NCBI RefSeq assembly: GCF_000719515.1
Contig: NZ_JOGR01000013.1
Span: 1-64,000, forward strand
Length of the DNA: 64,000 nucleotides
Reading direction: 5' to 3'
Origin: Glycomyces sp. NRRL B-16210
GTDB lineage: Bacteria; Actinomycetota; Actinomycetes; Mycobacteriales; Micromonosporaceae
Shown here: positions 16,091 through 26,396 of the stretch, piece by piece
How the letters are laid out: the number at the start of each line of letters is the position of its first letter
Position numbering within the stretch: position 1 is the first letter of the stretch
The notes under the pieces: model-generated
Seen by the model: the letters and a program-made list of their open reading frames with translations, nothing else
Database searches by the model: none
What the model was told of the DNA's origin: nothing
Translations under genes and position numbers: made by a program

Positions 16091-17221
16091 TCAGCGTCTC
16101 CTGCTCAAGACCAGCAGGATCACCAGCAGCGGGATCGGCAGCAAGAACGCCTCCCGCAACCCGATCTGCGTGTCGAGCCACGCCAGCGCCGCCGGCGCGG
16201 CGAGGATCGCCGTACCCGACGCGAGCGATCCGATCGAAGCCGAATGCCTTGCCGTCAAGTTTGGCACGGACACCAAGCGCGCCAACATGATCGGATACAG
16301 CGGTGCGATGCCCAGGCTCGCGACCGCGATGCCCGCCGTCACCGTGTACGGGTCCTGCCCCACGTACACCAGCGCGGTGCCCGCCATGGTCGTCCCCGCC
16401 GCGGCGCCCACCGCCCACGACCGGTCCACGAACCGCGGCCCGACCAGGCGCCCGACCGCCATGCCCACCCCGAAGCTCGCCCCGAGCGCCGAGGCCGCGC
16501 CCAGCGACACGCCCGTGTCCAGCAGCCGCGCGACCGCCCACACCACGAAGCAGAACTCGCACCCGACGCTCAGCACGATCCGCAGCCACCCCAGCGAGGC
16601 CGGCCCGGCCGGCACCCGCACCTTCACGACCGGGCCGTCCTGCGGACCCGACACCGTGCGGTGCGCGACCGCCACGACCAGCACCGGCACCGTCGCCAGG
16701 ATCGCCCAGCGGCCCGGCATCCCCGCGGTCTCCAGCGCCCCGTAGACCAGCGGCCCGCACACTCCGGAGGCGCTGGCGACGCCGACGGCCAGTGCGATCC
16801 GCTTGGCCGCGCCGGGCCCGCGCAGGAGCGAGGGCGTCGTCAACGCGATGGCGGCGCAGCCGAAGCCGACCAGGAGCGATCCGGCGCCCGCCGCCGCGAG
16901 GTGGGCGCTGAGCGCCATGCCGAACGCGCCGACGGCGATGGCGCCGCAGGCGATCCGCAGGACCAGGCCCGCGCCGGCGCGGAGCACGATCGGGCCGGTG
17001 ACGGCCGCGAGGACCAGGCCCGCGCCGAAGGTCGAGGTGAGCCAGACGAGTTCGCCGCGGGGGCGGTCGAGTTCGACGGCGATGCCGGCCAGGTACGGTC
17101 CGAAGCAGGCCACGAGGTAGCCGAGCGCGACCTGCGCGAGGCGCACGACGCGGTCGACCTCGCGGATCTGCGCGGGGGACTGCTCGGGCGGGCCGGTCCG
17201 CGTGGTCTCGTCAACGGACAT
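16091..17221 (-). CDS. MFS transporter
   Basis: A 376-aa inner-membrane transporter with about twelve hydrophobic helices. An N-terminal helix (VVRLAQVALGYLVACFGPYLAGIAVEL) is followed by LVWLTSTFGAGLVLAAVTGPIVLRAGAGL, where the loop RAGAG corresponds to the short cytoplasmic loop after helix 2. The halves are separated by a basic loop near residue 190. The ATG at 17221 begins MSVDETTRTG; a much longer upstream frame on this strand is an antisense shadow of the ROK gene. It lies back-to-back with the ROK regulator (198 bp), and local control by that regulator is plausible. The substrate is unknown. Confidence 0.85.
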   Translation of the reverse strand: MSVDETTRTGPPEQSPAQIREVDRVVRLAQVALGYLVACFGPYLAGIAVELDRPRGELVWLTSTFGAGLVLAAVTGPIVLRAGAGLVLRIACGAIAVGAFGMALSAHLAAAGAGSLLVGFGCAAIALTTPSLLRGPGAAKRIALAVGVASASGVCGPLVYGALETAGMPGRWAILATVPVLVVAVAHRTVSGPQDGPVVKVRVPAGPASLGWLRIVLSVGCEFCFVVWAVARLLDTGVSLGAASALGASFGVGMAVGRLVGPRFVDRSWAVGAAAGTTMAGTALVYVGQDPYTVTAGIAVASLGIAPLYPIMLARLVSVPNLTARHSASIGSLASGTAILAAPAALAWLDTQIGLREAFLLPIPLLVILLVLSRRR

Positions 17222-17419
17222 GCGGCACCGGGCGCTCCCGCTCGGCGCGGCGCGCGGGGCTCGTTGCGGGGCAGGGGAACCTGCGTCGCGATCGTCCGGC
17301 GGCGGCGCGCGTGGCGCGACCCGTATGGGACAGGACGGCTTCGGGGTTGCTGTAGCTTCGCATGAAACCCTCCGGGGCTGAAATAAACTCGTAAGTCGAG
17401 GATAAGTGGTGGTGACGGC

Positions 17420-18613
17420 GTGGTGCAAGCGAGAACCCCGGTTCCAGAGGAAGGCGTGCCCGGCAAGGTCGGCCGGGCCGAGGCGGCCCGCTGGAGCGGT
17501 GCGCTCGACCTGCTGAAACTCGTGCGCTCGCGGCCCGGCGTGACCCGTGCCGAGGCGGCCCGCGCGCTGCGGGTCGGCAGCGGCACCGCCACCGAGATCA
17601 GCTCCCGACTGCGCGCGCTCGACCTGATCGCCGAGCGCCCGGCGCCGCCCTCGGGCCGGGGGCGGCCCACCACCAGTCTGCACGCGCACCCCGACGGTCC
17701 GCTCGCGGCCGTGGTCGACATCCAGCAGTCCGGGTGGACCGCCGCGGTCTGCGATCTCGAAGGGGCCCTGCACGACACGGTCACCGGGCGCCATTCCTCG
17801 AAGCGGCCGGACCGGGTGCTTTCGGACGTGCGCGCCGCGGTCGAGGGCCTCGCCGAACGCCACGGCGGCCGCGTCCGGGCGGTGTCGATCTCGACGGCGG
17901 GCACGGTGCGCCACCACCGGATCGTGCAGGCGAGCGTTTTGAACTGGCGCGATGTGGAGGTCGAGCCGCTGCTGCCGGGGGTGGTGCAGGCGCTCGGCAA
18001 CGACGCGACGCTCGCGGGGCTCGCCGAGGCGCGGATGTCGCATCCGGGCAAGAGCGTGCTGTTCCTGACGATCGAGGTCGGCATCGGCGGGATCCTCGTC
18101 GACGGCGACCGCGCGATCGCGGGGGCGACCGGCGCGGGCGGGGAGTTCGGGCACGGGCCGTTCGGCGACCCGGCGGTGGCGTGCCCGTGCGGGGCGATGG
18201 GCTGCTGGGACGTGGCGGTGGACGGGCGCGCGGTGGCGCGGCTGCGCGGGGAGGGCGAGCCGGACGATCCGCGGTCGTACCTCATCGAGGCGCTCGTGGA
18301 CCCCGGGGCGCGCGAGGCGGTCGCCGAATGCGCGGCGGTGCTCGGTCGCGGGACGGCCGGGATGGTGAACGTGCTCGACCCGGAGGTGGTCTGCTTCGGC
18401 GGGCTCGCGCCGGAGCTGCGGCGCGCGGGATCGGAGGCGTTCGAGGCGGCGTACGCGGCGGGGCTGATGGGGTTTCGCCGCGAGGACCCGCCGCCGCTGG
18501 TGCCCTCGCAGCTCGGGCGCGACGCGCCGCTGCTGGGAGCGGCCGAGGCCGCGTTCGACGCGATCCTCACCGAACACGGCATCGCAGCCTGGACGGAAGA
18601 ACGCTTCGCGTAA
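17420..18613 (+). CDS. ROK-family transcriptional regulator
   Basis: A 397-aa protein: a winged helix at residues 25-80 (LLKLVRSRPGVTRAEAARALRVGSGTATEISSRLRALDLI) followed by a sugar-kinase-like ROK domain. The ROK zinc motif is present as CPCGAMGCWD (near residues 254-263), after GATGAGGEFGHGPFG. The final Glu of the usual zinc motif is Asp here. The nucleotide- and sugar-site residues seem at least partly kept, so it may sense a sugar. It starts at GTG 17420 with only a weak purine stretch before it. It is divergent from one MFS gene and convergent with another. Confidence 0.9.
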   Translation: MVQARTPVPEEGVPGKVGRAEAARWSGALDLLKLVRSRPGVTRAEAARALRVGSGTATEISSRLRALDLIAERPAPPSGRGRPTTSLHAHPDGPLAAVVDIQQSGWTAAVCDLEGALHDTVTGRHSSKRPDRVLSDVRAAVEGLAERHGGRVRAVSISTAGTVRHHRIVQASVLNWRDVEVEPLLPGVVQALGNDATLAGLAEARMSHPGKSVLFLTIEVGIGGILVDGDRAIAGATGAGGEFGHGPFGDPAVACPCGAMGCWDVAVDGRAVARLRGEGEPDDPRSYLIEALVDPGAREAVAECAAVLGRGTAGMVNVLDPEVVCFGGLAPELRRAGSEAFEAAYAAGLMGFRREDPPPLVPSQLGRDAPLLGAAEAAFDAILTEHGIAAWTEERFA

Positions 18614-18681
18614 GCGAGCGGGGTGCACGGGGGAGTGGCGGCCTCGGCGCCCCTGCGGTCGGGCGTGTCGTGGCGCGGGTC

Positions 18682-18714
18682 CCCCCGTTTCAAGAGTGGC
18701 GCGGGGGTACGACA
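18682..18714 (+). repeat. 33-bp stem-loop repeat, copy 1 of 3
   Basis: CCCCCG, a 14-nt loop, then CGGGGGTACGACA. The other copies are at 41492-41524 and 41607-41639, with the same 14-nt loop length and a related loop (consensus nTTCrAnrGT). It is located in the gap between the ROK gene and the convergent MFS gene. Confidence 0.7.
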
Positions 18715-18735
18715 ATTCGTGGGCGTTGGGCGCGG

Positions 18736-19953
18736 TTAGACCTTGACCGATTCCTTCTGGGCTCTTGCCGGGTCGTAGACCGGGACCCATTTCGCCAGCC
18801 AGCCCACTCCCAGCCATGTGATGACCCCCAGCGCGATCGCCGCCACCCCCAGCGGGAACACCAGCGACACCAGGCTGATGAGGCCCGGGCCCGTCACGCT
18901 TCCCAGGTCCGAGCACAGCCGCCAGCCCCCCAGGAACTGCCGCCTCCCCGCGTCCGGGGCCACATCCGACCCCAGCGTCAGCACGATCCCCGACGAGATC
19001 CCGTTGCCCAGCCCCATGAAGCACGCCACCAGCCCCACCGTCACCGCCGTGCTCGACAGCGGCAGCAGCAGGAACCCCGCGCCCATCACGAACATCGCCG
19101 GCAGCGCCACCCACATCCGCCCGAAGCGGTCCATGATCGCCCCGCCCGGGTAGAACAGCAGCATGTCCACCCCCGCGGCCAGACCGAAGATGATGCTCGT
19201 CGTCGTCGCGTCCAAGCCTTGCAGCGCCGCCCACAGCGGGATGATCGCCTGCCGCGAGGCCCGGGCGATCATGATGACGAAGACCCCCGTGCCCAGCGTC
19301 GCGAGCACCCGCCGGTGATCGGCCAGGACCCGCCACATGTTGCGCCGCTCCACCACCGGCGCCTGCGCCGACGTCCTCGACTGCGGCAGGTCCGGCAGCG
19401 CCAGGCTCAGCAGCCCGCCCGCCAGACTCGTCGCCGCCGCGAACGCGTACGTCGCGCCGAAGGAGTTGTGCTCGATGAGGAACGCGCCGATGAACGGCCC
19501 GATGAACGACCCGATCCGGAACGTCCCGCCCAGCGTCGACAGGGCCCTGGCCCTGTACAGCAGCGCGACCGCCTCCGACAGGTACGCGTGGCGCGCCAGC
19601 CCGAACACGGCCGAGGACAGGCCGACGGTGAACACCGCCGCCGCCAGCACCCACAGCGAACCGGTCTGCGAGGCGACGATCATCGCCGCCGCCTCCAGCA
19701 CGCACGCCGCCAGCAGCACCCGCTTCTCGCCGAAGCGCTGCGCGAGCGCCCCGGCCGGCAGGTCCCCGCACAGCTGGCCGAAGCCGATGAGGCCCACGAT
19801 GATCGCGGCCTGGGTCACCGAGGCGCCGAGGTCGAGGGCCGAGAGCGCGATGAGCGGGACCACCGCGCCCATGCCGATCGAGATCAGCACGGTGGGGCCG
19901 TAGACCGGGAGGGCCAGCCTGCGCAGTTTGATCGATGGAGCAGGGTCGGACAC
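18736..19953 (-). CDS. MFS transporter, probably leaderless
   Basis: A 405-aa transporter with about twelve membrane helices. The signature loop after helix 2 reads GDLPAGALAQRFGEKR, close to the MFS motif A (G-x-L-a-D-r-x-G-r-k/r). A repeat of it occurs in the second half (GGAIMDRFGRMW). The GTG at 19953 (MSDPAPSIKLRR) is chosen because TACGTT lies about 8 nt upstream and would start transcription at the GTG; upstream in-frame starts lack family similarity. It resembles drug-efflux members, but the substrate is unknown. It converges with the ROK gene and lies downstream of the CE15 esterase gene on the same strand, with a terminator between them. Confidence 0.88.
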   Translation of the reverse strand: MSDPAPSIKLRRLALPVYGPTVLISIGMGAVVPLIALSALDLGASVTQAAIIVGLIGFGQLCGDLPAGALAQRFGEKRVLLAACVLEAAAMIVASQTGSLWVLAAAVFTVGLSSAVFGLARHAYLSEAVALLYRARALSTLGGTFRIGSFIGPFIGAFLIEHNSFGATYAFAAATSLAGGLLSLALPDLPQSRTSAQAPVVERRNMWRVLADHRRVLATLGTGVFVIMIARASRQAIIPLWAALQGLDATTTSIIFGLAAGVDMLLFYPGGAIMDRFGRMWVALPAMFVMGAGFLLLPLSSTAVTVGLVACFMGLGNGISSGIVLTLGSDVAPDAGRRQFLGGWRLCSDLGSVTGPGLISLVSLVFPLGVAAIALGVITWLGVGWLAKWVPVYDPARAQKESVKV

Positions 19954-20015
19954 GAGGGCGAACGTACCAAGGACTGGTGACGACCGCTCACATCGCGGGA
20001 CCCTCTTGTGACGCA

Positions 20016-20052
20016 TTCGGGGCCGGAGCGCCTCGCGCGCCCCGGCCCCGAA
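20016..20052 (-). terminator. Terminator after CE15 esterase
   Basis: An 11-bp perfect stem (TTCGGGGCCGG and CCGGCCCCGAA) with a 15-nt loop, starting just beyond the esterase stop at 20061. Confidence 0.65.
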
Positions 20053-20060
20053 CCCTCGAT

Positions 20061-21773
20061 CTAACGCGCCGTGCAGGTCACCGCCGGCGTCGTCGCGGAG
20101 CCGCTGCCGATGAAGCCCCACGCGTTCTGCGTGGCGCCCCCGGCGATGGCGCCGTTCCATCCGACGTCCGAGGCGGTCACATTGGCGCCCGAACTCGTGA
20201 CGTCCACATTCCACGAGCTGGAGATCTGCTGGCCGCTCGGCCACGACCACGTGAGCGTCCAACCGCTGATCGACGAGCTTCCGGCCGTGATGAGCACGTT
20301 GCCCTGCCAGCCCGAGCCCCAGTCGCTGGCGACCTCGATCACCGCGGTGCAGCCGTCGCCGGTCGGCGGGGGAGTCGTCTCCTCGTCGGGAGGCGTCGTC
20401 TCCTCGTCCGGCGGGGTGGTCTCATCATCCGGCGGAGTCGTCTCATCATCCGGAGGCGTGGTCTCGCCCGGACCGTCGGCGAGCGTCGGCGTCGTCCAGC
20501 TGCGCCACTGCGCCAGGTTCCCGGTCTTGCTCGAGTGCATGTTGATCACGCCGGGCCCGTTGCCGTTGTCGTGCAGGAACGCCTGGATGCTCTGCGTCAG
20601 CGGCGCCTGCCACTCCGAGCGGGTCGCGCAGTGCGTCCCGTCCGACACGTTCGAGTGGTACGAGATGTTGTCCTCGACCCCGAGCGCCTTGTAGACCTCG
20701 GCCCCGCCGAGGGCCGCCACGGCGCCCGACTGCGCGCCGAGCCATTCGACGTGCGGGTTCTCCATGATGAACAGGCCGCGCGGGGCGACCATCCCGACGA
20801 TCTCGTGGGTGTCGACCGGCAGCCCGCCCGGGTTGCCGGTGTAGGAGCCGAACGCGTCGCCCAGCCACGGCTGCTCGCCGTAGGCGCTGTCGAGCGGCTG
20901 CGAGCCGCCCTCTTGCGCGATCGACCGGAGCGCCGGCGCGCCGCCGGTGCCCGACTCGATCGGCATCGTCAGGTCCACGCGCTGGTCGAACGCCCCGGCC
21001 ACGAACGCGCCCTTGCCGTACCTGGAGCACCCGGTGACGCCGGTGTAGTTGTTGAGGATGCTCCCGTCGGACTGCTCGATGACGTCGATGATGCGGCTGA
21101 CGCCCCAGGCCTGCGCCATGAGGATGCCGGTGCTGCTCGACCCGCCGTAGAGGCTGTAGAAGGCGCCCTGCTTGTTATTGCGCGAGGTGCCCTCGGCCCC
21201 GACCGCGTTCGGGTCGTAGCTGATGACGGCGGTCCCGGTGGACAGGATCGTGTTGGTGTCGGCGCCGAAGCCGCCGTAGACGATCACGGCCGGGAACGGG
21301 CCCGAGCCGCTCGGCAGCTGGACCGAGGCCGAGAAGCTGGCGCTGGCGCCGCCGTCGGAGACGTTCACGGTGATGCTCGAGGAGCTCACCGTGCCCGAGA
21401 CGCTGGAGGGCGCCCCGGGCTTCTCGCCGTAGATCGTGCGCTCGGCGAGCGCCTTGATCTCGGCCCGGCGGCACTCCCACTGGTCCTTGGTGGTGACCTG
21501 CGAGCCGTCGATGGTGGTGAACGGGTCGGGGAGCTGCGAGTTCGAAGGCCAGCTCCCGGGAACGGTCACGTTGCAGTCCGCCCCGTCGAACTCGGAGAAG
21601 GCGCCGAAGCCGGCGGCCGACGCGTTGTAGATCTTCGGTGCGAGCGCCATCGCGGCGGCGACGGCGATCGACGCGAGGAGGACGAGCGCGAAGCGGAGTC
21701 GGCGGTGCGTACGGGCCCGTCCCGGGGGTCCGTCCGCGACCGCGGAGAGTTGGGATCCGATCGATGATGTCAT
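20061..21773 (-). CDS. Secreted glucuronoyl esterase (CE15) with C-terminal CBM2
   Basis: A 570-aa exported enzyme that cuts the ester between lignin alcohols and glucuronic acid of xylan. Residues 20-54 are a long signal peptide (RTHRRLRFALVLLASIAVAAAMALA, cleavage after ASA). The CE15 domain is residues 60-430, with the nucleophile in GCSRYGKGA (Ser250), an acid in MPIESGTGG (Glu273) and His381 in GTHCATRSEW. A Thr-Pro-acid linker of five 7-residue repeats (438-472) leads to a cellulose-binding CBM2 (475-570; WTLTWSWPSGQQISSSWN) with its usual end Cys pair. The ATG at 21773 has AAGGAA 6 nt upstream. Upstream lie two CGAAACTTCC direct repeats. It acts on plant cell wall with the nearby pectin lyase and esterases. 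Confidence 0.92.
   Translation of the reverse strand: MTSSIGSQLSAVADGPPGRARTHRRLRFALVLLASIAVAAAMALAPKIYNASAAGFGAFSEFDGADCNVTVPGSWPSNSQLPDPFTTIDGSQVTTKDQWECRRAEIKALAERTIYGEKPGAPSSVSGTVSSSSITVNVSDGGASASFSASVQLPSGSGPFPAVIVYGGFGADTNTILSTGTAVISYDPNAVGAEGTSRNNKQGAFYSLYGGSSSTGILMAQAWGVSRIIDVIEQSDGSILNNYTGVTGCSRYGKGAFVAGAFDQRVDLTMPIESGTGGAPALRSIAQEGGSQPLDSAYGEQPWLGDAFGSYTGNPGGLPVDTHEIVGMVAPRGLFIMENPHVEWLGAQSGAVAALGGAEVYKALGVEDNISYHSNVSDGTHCATRSEWQAPLTQSIQAFLHDNGNGPGVINMHSSKTGNLAQWRSWTTPTLADGPGETTPPDDETTPPDDETTPPDEETTPPDEETTPPPTGDGCTAVIEVASDWGSGWQGNVLITAGSSSISGWTLTWSWPSGQQISSSWNVDVTSSGANVTASDVGWNGAIAGGATQNAWGFIGSGSATTPAVTCTAR
20358..20462 (-). repeat. 21-bp coding tandem repeat (TTPPDDE linker)
   Basis: Five 21-bp units encode TTPPDDE, TTPPDDE, TTPPDEE, TTPPDEE and TTPPPTG, the flexible linker of the CE15 esterase. 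The period is a multiple of three, so copy number may vary without frame loss. Confidence 0.85.
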
Positions 21774-21879
21774 GGCAGATTCCTTGTCTGACCAGAGAGG
21801 ACAGTCCATCATCGACGGTGTGGGGCGGCATGACTCGGAAGCCCGAGAGGGCCGGCGTCAACGGAGGGACCACTCAAGG

Positions 21880-21901
21880 CGAAACTTCCAACGAAACTTC
21901 C
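21880..21901. promoter_or_regulatory. Two direct CGAAACTTCC repeats upstream of the CE15 gene
   Basis: CGAAACTTCC occurs at 21880-21889 and 21892-21901, and GAAACTT again at 21946-21952. They lie 107-130 bp before the ATG. On the minus strand TTGCGT and TACCCT with 17 bp between form a candidate promoter just upstream, so the repeats would fall around or after the transcript start, where a repressor could act. The motif resembles the GAAA-pyrimidine half sites of xylan-responsive LacI regulators in Streptomyces. Confidence 0.5.
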
Positions 21902-21952
21902 GTGAGGGTACTCATAGGGTACATAGATTGATATCGATACGCAATGAAACTT

Positions 21953-22266
21953 GGCAACCGCATCCCAACGCGTCCGCCGACCTCACGCCCCCCGCGCCGG
22001 CCCCACACTCGTCGTCCGCGACCCTCGACCGCGCCCGCCGACCTCCAGACCCGCGTCGACACCGAGTGCCTGCCGCCGCCCGAGCGGTACCGGGGGTACC
22101 GGCGGTTCCGACACGACAAGCCCCGCGCCGAACACCGGGCCGAACCCGCCCGCGCCCCCGAAAGCCACCGACCCTGCGCACCAAAGCAACGCGATCCACC
22201 TGAATGCCGCGAACCGGCGGGTAGCATCGGATCGCGTGCGGGCGACGCACGGATCGGAGTGACGCC
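21953..22266. other. Gene-free stretch before fumC
   Basis: I see no supported gene here. Several frames are open but have proline/arginine-rich shadow composition. The stretch holds one perfect inverted repeat, CGGTACC (22085-22091) and GGTACCG (22095-22101), which may be an operator, and presumably the fumC promoter. Confidence 0.5.
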
Positions 22267-23715
<1,449 letters not shown>

Positions 23716-23724
23716 CGTGAGCCC

Positions 23725-24522
23725 ATGATCGCGATCGACCTCACCGACAAGACCGCGCTCGTCACCGGCTCCACCCAGGGAATCGGCGCGGCCATCGCCC
23801 GGACCCTCGCCTCCGCCGGAGCCGCGGTCGCCATCAACGGCCGCAGCGAGGACAAGGTCGCCGCCGTCGTCGACCAGTTCAACGCCGAGACCGGAGGCGA
23901 CCGGTTCTTCCCCGCCGCCGCCGACCTCGCCACCGAAGACGGCGAGGCCGCCCTCGCCGAGCACCTGCCCCACGTCGACATCCTCGTCAACAACCTCGGC
24001 ATCTTCGGCGCCGTGCCCGCCATGGCCATCACCGACGACCAGTGGCGCCGCTACTGGGAGGTCAACGTCCTCGCCGCCGTGCGCCTCATCCGCCGCCACC
24101 TCACCGGCATGATCGGCCGCGGCTGGGGCCGCGTCCTCAACATCGCCAGCGACTCCGCCGTGGTCATCCCCGAAGAGATGATCCACTACGGCACCAGCAA
24201 GACCGCGCTCCTGGCCGTCTCCCGCGGCTTCGCCAAGCACGCCGCCGGCACCGGCGTCACCGTCAACTCCGTCATCGCCGGACCCACCCGCACCGACGGC
24301 GTCGAGGAATTCGTCTACCAGCTCGTCGACCGCGACCTGCCCTGGGACGAGGCGCAGCGCCGCTTCATGCGCGAGCACCGCCCCCAGTCCCTCCTGCACC
24401 GCCTCATCGAGCCCGAGGAGATCGCCAACCTCGTCGCCTACCTCAGCTCGCCCCTCGCCTCGGCCACGACCGGCGCCGCCGTCCGCGTCGACGGCGGCTA
24501 CATCGACTCGATCATCCCCTGA
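23725..24522 (+). CDS. Short-chain dehydrogenase/reductase
   Basis: A 265-aa NAD(P)-dependent oxidoreductase. The cofactor loop TGSTQGIG is at residues 14-21, NNLG follows the fourth strand (89-92), and the catalytic set is a Ser near 142-144, Tyr155 and Lys159 (YGTSK). The C-terminal VRVDGGYIDSI is typical of the family. Arg40 after the second strand suggests preference for NADP, by family experience. It begins 9 bp after fumC and is followed at 17 bp by a membrane protein gene. The substrate is unknown. Confidence 0.93.
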   Translation: MIAIDLTDKTALVTGSTQGIGAAIARTLASAGAAVAINGRSEDKVAAVVDQFNAETGGDRFFPAAADLATEDGEAALAEHLPHVDILVNNLGIFGAVPAMAITDDQWRRYWEVNVLAAVRLIRRHLTGMIGRGWGRVLNIASDSAVVIPEEMIHYGTSKTALLAVSRGFAKHAAGTGVTVNSVIAGPTRTDGVEEFVYQLVDRDLPWDEAQRRFMREHRPQSLLHRLIEPEEIANLVAYLSSPLASATTGAAVRVDGGYIDSIIP

Positions 24523-24539
24523 CCCGCAAGGAGCACCAC

Positions 24540-25178
24540 ATGGCGGAGGTCGGCTGGCTGCGCCGGAGCCGCGACGCGAAGCACGTGATCATCACCGCCC
24601 CCGACGGCCCCGCGCCCGGCACCGAAGCCGCCGTCGCCCAACTCGAAGGCGTCCTCGCCGGCTTCAGCGGCGCCAAACCCGCCTGGTACCGCCCGCTCGA
24701 ACGCCTCGGCCGCTGGTGGTACGCCATCGTCGCCGCACTCTCCGCCGCGGCCTTCGTCGCCCTCGCCCCCGACGACGCCGGCACCGCCCGCAACCTCGCC
24801 TACGGCCTCCTCTTCAGCCCCATCGCCACCCTCGCCGTCGGCGGCCTCCTCTCAGCGGCCGCCCACCTCCAAGTCCACCTCTCCAACGGCGGCGACCGCG
24901 ACCAGGCCATCAAAGCCGTCGCCGACCGCGCCCGCCCCGCCGGCAGCGTCGCCGACCGCGTCGAAGCCATCCTCGCCAAGGACCCGCCGCTCGAAGCCCA
25001 GGTCCACGCCCTCGCCTGGAAGGCCGCCGGCATCGGCGAACCCAACCGCAAGGCCGCCAACCGCGAACTCGACGAACTCTGGCGCCTCGCCGACCCCGCC
25101 GCCGCCGAAGCACGCGACGCCAAGATCCGCCAGATCGAAGAGCAGATAGCCCGCGACCGCCGCGAAGGCACCGCCTGA
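24540..25178 (+). CDS. Two-helix membrane protein of unknown function
   Basis: A 212-aa protein with two adjacent membrane helices (about residues 62-80 and 88-110: WWYAIVAALSAAAFVALA and LLFSPIATLAVGGLLSAAAHL) and a long cytoplasmic C-terminal helical part (VADRVEAILAK, then KIRQIEEQIARDRREG). AAGGAG lies 6 nt before ATG 24540. It belongs to the row fumC, SDR, this gene, DUF3817 gene and thioesterase, all on one strand with short gaps. I do not recognise a family. Confidence 0.75.
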   Translation: MAEVGWLRRSRDAKHVIITAPDGPAPGTEAAVAQLEGVLAGFSGAKPAWYRPLERLGRWWYAIVAALSAAAFVALAPDDAGTARNLAYGLLFSPIATLAVGGLLSAAAHLQVHLSNGGDRDQAIKAVADRARPAGSVADRVEAILAKDPPLEAQVHALAWKAAGIGEPNRKAANRELDELWRLADPAAAEARDAKIRQIEEQIARDRREGTA

Positions 25179-25264
25179 CACACCGCGCGCCGATCCCCAA
25201 GGCCCCCGCACCGGCCGGTGCTATGGTCGCCCGCGACACCCCGCCGCCTCCGAGAGGACGCCCA

Positions 25265-25588
25265 GTGATCGCCAACCCGGTCTTCCGCTACCGCATGCTC
25301 ACCCTCGCCGAAGGCTGGTCCTTCGTCCTCCTCCTCGTCTTCGGCTCCCTCCTCAGCCGCGTCTCCGACATCGACCTGGTCATGCCCCTCGGCTCCCTCC
25401 ACGGCGCGCTCTTCACCCTCCTCGTCCTCGCCACCCTCCTCATCCGCCGCCGCCTCGGCTGGGGACTCGCCACCACGCTCCTCGCGCTGGCCGCCGCCGT
25501 GGTCCCGCTGGCGCCGTTCCTGTTCCACCGCTACAAGCGCGACGAACTGCTCGCGGCCGAACGCGCCGCCCAGCCCGCCGCCGCCTGA
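25265..25588 (+). CDS. DUF3817-type small membrane protein
   Basis: A 107-aa protein with three membrane segments: FRYRMLTLAEGWSFVLLLVFG, LGSLHGALFTLLVLATLL and GLATTLLALAAAVVPLAPFLF. The AEG near the start of helix 1, the G-x-x-HG before helix 2 and the P-x-x-PF near the end of helix 3 are the DUF3817 pattern. GTG 25265 has a GAGAGGA ribosome site. Function is unknown. Confidence 0.82.
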   Translation: MIANPVFRYRMLTLAEGWSFVLLLVFGSLLSRVSDIDLVMPLGSLHGALFTLLVLATLLIRRRLGWGLATTLLALAAAVVPLAPFLFHRYKRDELLAAERAAQPAAA

Positions 25589-25604
25589 CACCGAAGGAGC
25601 CGAC

Positions 25605-26396
25605 GTGTCCCACGAGGACGCCTACTTCGTCCGACTCGACGAGCACCGCTACCGCCCCACGCCGCTGACCGGCGGCGCGTGGTCGGTCACCGAGCAGCAC
25701 ATCAGCCCCATGAACGGCCTGGTCGTGCACGCGGTCGAACGCTTCGCCGCCGCCCGCGGCGGCGACGGCCTCGCCGTCAGCCGCATCAGCGTCGACATCC
25801 TCGGCGTGCTCGACCTCGACCCGTTCGACATCGCCGTCGAGGTCGTGCGGCCCGGGCGCACCATCGAACTGCTCGAAGCGGTCGTCACCTCCGGCGGGCG
25901 GCCCGCCGTGCGCGCCCGCGTCTGGCGCACCACCGCCCAGGACACCGCCGCAGTCGCCGGAGGCCAGGACGAGCCCCTCCCCGGACCCGACGGCCTCAAA
26001 CCCTGGTCGATGACCGACACCTGGCCCGGCGCGTACGTCGCCTCGCTCGACGTCCGCCGCATCGGCACGCCCGAACCGGGCCGCGCCCGCGCCTGGGGCT
26101 CGACCGCCGCCGCCCTCGTCGCCGGCGAGCCCGTCAGCGACCTCGCGCGCCTCATCGGCCTGGTCGACACCGCCAACGGCCTCGCCGTGCGCCGCCCGCC
26201 CGAGGAATGGCTGTTTCCCAACGTGGACTTGACGATCCACCTGTTCCGCACCCCCAGCGGCCCCTGGCTCGGACTCGACACCTCCGTCGTCTTCGGCCCC
26301 GGCGGGCTCGGCGTCACCTCCTCCGCCCTCCACGACGCCGACGGCCACTTCGGCCACGCCCATCAGGCCCTCACCCTTCGCCCCAGAAAGGACTGA
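25605..26396 (+). CDS. Acyl-CoA thioesterase-like double hotdog protein
   Basis: A 263-aa protein of the TesB/4HBT_3 type. The first hotdog holds GAWSVTEQHISPMNGLVVHAVERFAAARG and ISVDILGVLDLDPFDIAVEVVRPGRTIELLEAVVTSGGRPAVRARVWR; the second holds GLVDTANGLAVRRPPEEWLFPNVDLTIHLFRTP and WLGLDTSVVFGPGGLGVTSSALHDADGHFGHAHQ, with the family's late Asp and Gln positions kept. GTG 25605 has GAAGGAG 6 nt upstream. It probably hydrolyses an acyl-CoA; chain length is not predictable. Confidence 0.85.
   Translation: MSHEDAYFVRLDEHRYRPTPLTGGAWSVTEQHISPMNGLVVHAVERFAAARGGDGLAVSRISVDILGVLDLDPFDIAVEVVRPGRTIELLEAVVTSGGRPAVRARVWRTTAQDTAAVAGGQDEPLPGPDGLKPWSMTDTWPGAYVASLDVRRIGTPEPGRARAWGSTAAALVAGEPVSDLARLIGLVDTANGLAVRRPPEEWLFPNVDLTIHLFRTPSGPWLGLDTSVVFGPGGLGVTSSALHDADGHFGHAHQALTLRPRKD

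Noticed and set aside
16091..19771. A 1226-codon open frame on the minus strand
   Set aside because: It is the MFS gene plus a shadow running antisense through the ROK gene. Upstream of 17221 it has no family features and Arg/Gly-rich shadow composition.
20358..20462. Regular 21-bp repeats suggesting a CRISPR-like array
   Set aside because: The repeats are contiguous, without spacers, and encode an in-frame TTPPDDE linker.
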